From: Pseudomonadota bacterium
Lineage (GTDB): Bacteria; Desulfobacterota; Syntrophia; Syntrophales; JADFWA01
Assembly (NCBI GenBank): GCA_030596145.1
Contig: JAUVKS010000088.1
Coordinates: forward strand, 1-7,280
Length of the DNA stretch: 7,280 nucleotides
Direction of reading: 5' to 3'
How positions within the stretch are numbered: the first letter of the stretch is position 1; each line of letters begins with the position of its first letter. A program made the translations under genes and the position numbers. Below the pieces are notes generated by a model. It was given only the letters and a program-made list of their open reading frames with translations. It searched no databases and had not been told where the DNA came from. This document shows, one piece after another, positions 5,715 through 7,280 of this stretch.

Positions 5715-5735
5715 ATGTGTCACAAGTTATGATTT

Positions 5736-6239
5736 CTAGTTGAGACACTTCAGTTTCAGACAGGCATATTCAAGAAAGGAGACTTTTCTTATGTTGAGTC
5801 TCAAAAGGGTGTTCCCCACCAGAGAGAAAAGCTTGAGAGAATGACCTTCAATCTTCAACGTATTATCGTACTTCTCATCGACCCATACAAGAATCTCCGG
5901 AAGCACCCTGTGCATTTTAGAAATACGGAAATGATCCTTTTCCTGACTGAATATCTCTTCCCCGGAAGGCGCGGAAGGAAGCCCCGTATTACAAGAGGAG
6001 AAGGTCGTCTCATAAAGAACTATACGATACCCGTCGTCAATCACAAAAAAATCCCAGACAGGACAGTGTTCAACCGAATGTATGTACTTTACCGCAAATC
6101 TGTCATCCGGTTGGACAATATGGACAAACACAGCCTTCCCTTCCCGCAATGCCGTAACCTGCAAGACATGAAATGGAATAAAGGCAAGGGAAAACAGAAA
6201 AACGATAAAAAGGACAAATAAGACTTTTCTTGCCTTCAT
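5736..6239 (-). CDS. DUF1850 protein, membrane-anchored accessory of a TAXI-TRAP transporter
   Basis: The 167-residue product has one N-terminal membrane helix or uncleaved signal anchor (about 5-23, after positive MKARK), then a small domain predicted outside the cytoplasmic membrane. The segments FAVKYIHSVEHCPVWDFFVI (48-67), LYETTFSS (75-82) and TGLPSAPSGE (85-94) match the DUF1850 family, which is characteristically encoded between TAXI binding proteins and fused TRAP permeases, as here. Its biochemical role is unknown; a helper in ligand transfer or complex assembly is an inference from context. Cys59 and Cys83 lie in the external domain and could form a disulfide, and two more cysteines (160, 165) are near the C-terminus. 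No ribosome binding site is at normal distance from ATG 6239; the only good one (GGAGGT, 6274-6279) is across a hairpin. Confidence 0.85.
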   Translation of the reverse strand: MKARKVLFVLFIVFLFSLAFIPFHVLQVTALREGKAVFVHIVQPDDRFAVKYIHSVEHCPVWDFFVIDDGYRIVLYETTFSSCNTGLPSAPSGEEIFSQEKDHFRISKMHRVLPEILVWVDEKYDNTLKIEGHSLKLFSLVGNTLLRLNIRKVSFLEYACLKLKCLN

Positions 6240-6280
6240 AAAAACTGGGCACCGATGGGTTCGGTGCCCAGTTACCTCCC
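6240..6280 (-). promoter_or_regulatory. Shine-Dalgarno, 13-bp hairpin, T5 and start codon: attenuator and/or ribosome-presenting hairpin
   Basis: On the minus strand the order is GGGAGGT (6274-6280), a perfect 13-bp stem AACTGGGCACCGA / TCGGTGCCCAGTT (6261-6273 with 6243-6255) with a 5-base loop, then Ts running directly into the ATG of the DUF1850 gene at 6239. Linear distance from GGAGGT to ATG is 34 bases, far too long. With the hairpin folded, only 3 unpaired bases plus the helix separate them. The stem followed by five Ts also fits an intrinsic terminator after the binding-protein gene, which would make that protein more abundant than the permease. The two roles are not exclusive. Confidence 0.8.
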
Positions 6281-6301
6281 TGAAAAAAACTGAAGTTGAA
6301 A

Positions 6302-7280
6302 CTACTTAATTAACCCCTTTTCTCTATAAAACTTTGCGGCGCCGGGATGAAGCGGAATCGCCATTCCATCCAGTGCCGTATCCAGGGTTACATCCTTCCC
6401 CTTGGCGTGGGCCTTTGCCATAATCGCGGCGCCACTCGGGGCGACGGCAGCCTTGCCACCCTTTTTACGCAGAACAAACTTTCCACTCTCCCACAGGGCC
6501 TTGGTCAGTCTGTAGACAACTTCCTGGGGGACATTGGCGTCAACAACCCACTGGGCCGTAGTGGTAATCGTGGGCACATCCTTATCTACACCCCTATAAG
6601 TACCTGCAGGGATTACCACCTTGGCATAGAAGGGAAACCTCTTGACAAGTTTCTTTATCATCTTCTCTTCAATAGGAACAAGTGTGATATCGGATGTCGT
6701 GGACAGCTCCGTAATGGCCGCGGTAGGCCAGCCCGCGGTAACAAAGGTAACGTCAGCCTGCCGGTCTTTCAGTCTCTGAGAAGCCCCTGAAAAGCCAAGC
6801 CAGTCAACACCGGCAAAATCCTTATAGGTAAGTCCAAAGGCAGTCAGAACATTCAATGTATCAACCTCCGTTCCACTCCCTCTGTCACCGGGGACCAATC
6901 TCTTGCCTTTTAAATCCCTGACGCTCTTTATGCCGGCATCCGCCCTGGCAACAATCTGTATGGTCTCCGGATAAAGAGATGCTATCCCTCTCAGATTCTT
7001 TACCGGTTTCCCATCAAACTGGGCAGTTCCCGTATACGCGGCGAAGGCCACATTATTCTGAACAAAGGCCGATTCTATCTGATGCTCTCTTATAAGGTTG
7101 CAATTCGCAACGGATGCATTACCTGACTGGGCCGTAACAATAATATCAGGAACCTTGTTGGACAGCGCCTGGGCCAGAACACCCCCAAGAGGATAATAAG
7201 TACCCCCCGTACCACCGGTCGCAATGGCAAAAAATTTCTTCCCGGCAAAAGAAGTCCCTGCAAACACCATGGTTAAAGCC
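6302..7280 (-). CDS. TAXI family TRAP transporter solute-binding protein, N-terminus cut by the window edge
   Basis: This is the periplasmic ligand-binding subunit. The frame is open to the right edge, so the true start lies beyond the window. The visible N-terminus, ALTMVFAGTSFAGKKFF, is the hydrophobic end of a signal peptide with a likely cleavage after SFA; the ATG at 7270 is therefore probably internal to the signal peptide. Numbering from that methionine, FFAIATGGTGGTYYPLGG (13-30) is the classic TAXI opening, VPGDRGSGTEV (126-136) and DVTFVTAGWPTAA (173-185) are binding-fold motifs, and IPLHPGAAKFYREKGLI (305-321) is the usual C-terminal end. Ligands of TAXI proteins include glutamate/glutamine and dicarboxylate-like compounds in characterised cases; the ligand here cannot be read from sequence. 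It is the first gene of the cassette seen here, with any promoter outside the window, and is followed after 28 bases by the hairpin at 6243-6273. Confidence 0.95.
   Translation of the reverse strand, partial: ALTMVFAGTSFAGKKFFAIATGGTGGTYYPLGGVLAQALSNKVPDIIVTAQSGNASVANCNLIREHQIESAFVQNNVAFAAYTGTAQFDGKPVKNLRGIASLYPETIQIVARADAGIKSVRDLKGKRLVPGDRGSGTEVDTLNVLTAFGLTYKDFAGVDWLGFSGASQRLKDRQADVTFVTAGWPTAAITELSTTSDITLVPIEEKMIKKLVKRFPFYAKVVIPAGTYRGVDKDVPTITTTAQWVVDANVPQEVVYRLTKALWESGKFVLRKKGGKAAVAPSGAAIMAKAHAKGKDVTLDTALDGMAIPLHPGAAKFYREKGLIK

Larger units (their letters stand above)
5507..5735. other. 229-bp gap inside the transporter cassette
   Basis: This noncoding stretch separates the DUF1850 gene from the permease gene, which in many genomes are adjacent or overlapping. 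It holds palindromic repeat copy 2 (5625-5701), a 12-bp direct repeat GACTTTTTACGA at 5560-5571 and 5703-5714 that brackets the palindrome, and a hairpin that includes the permease ribosome binding site (5514-5552). No coding potential is seen. Confidence 0.75.

Noticed and set aside
6237..6271. Possible short leader peptide starting with CTG at 6271 (minus) and ending in TGA overlapping the DUF1850 ATG
   Set aside because: CTG starts are rare, the spacing to GGAGGT is only two bases, and the peptide has no notable codon pattern; the hairpin explains the sequence better.

Overview
The window looks like chromosomal DNA of an anaerobic Gram-negative bacterium, most likely a Desulfobacterota (deltaproteobacterial) lineage. 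This placement is an inference. It rests on a periplasmic TAXI-type TRAP transporter with a very large fused permease, a 2,4-diaminopentanoate-dehydrogenase-like enzyme, a HemN/HemW-like radical SAM gene, and two copies of a GTCATTCCCG...CGGGAATGAC palindromic repeat of a kind common in such genomes. No rRNA, tRNA, CRISPR array or transposase gene was seen.

Layout, left to right. (1) The 5' part of a radical SAM gene of the coproporphyrinogen III oxidase family runs leftward out of the window (about 1-518, minus). (2) A 356-base AT-rich gap (519-874) holds a roughly 180-bp nested inverted repeat and a weak promoter for the next gene. (3) A complete stand-alone peptide deformylase gene, def, runs rightward (875-1444). 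(4) A palindromic repeat (1469-1537) lies between def and a convergent gene. (5) From here everything is on the minus strand. In transcription order it is a TAXI solute-binding protein (enters from the right edge, ends 6302), a hairpin at 6243-6273, a DUF1850 membrane-anchored protein (6239-5736), a 229-bp gap with the second palindromic repeat (5625-5701), a 917-residue fused TRAP permease (5506-2753), a hairpin just after its stop (2727-2747), and an oxidoreductase of the 2,4-diaminopentanoate dehydrogenase / DapB-like family (2631-1627).

Functionally, the binding protein, DUF1850 protein and fused permease form a known TAXI-TRAP cassette: the binding protein captures an organic acid or amino-acid-like ligand in the periplasm, and the permease imports it with an ion gradient. 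The adjacent dehydrogenase suggests, but does not prove, that the ligand belongs to amino acid or diamino acid catabolism.

The most unusual signals are in noncoding DNA. A perfect 13-bp hairpin sits exactly between a strong Shine-Dalgarno sequence and the ATG of the DUF1850 gene. It is also followed by five Ts, so it could act as a terminator, as a fold that brings the Shine-Dalgarno close to the start codon, or both. The permease Shine-Dalgarno may be partly hidden in another hairpin. The nested inverted repeat at 544-723 keeps paired blocks separated by unpaired blocks and could be a degenerate miniature element or a structured leader of the radical SAM gene.
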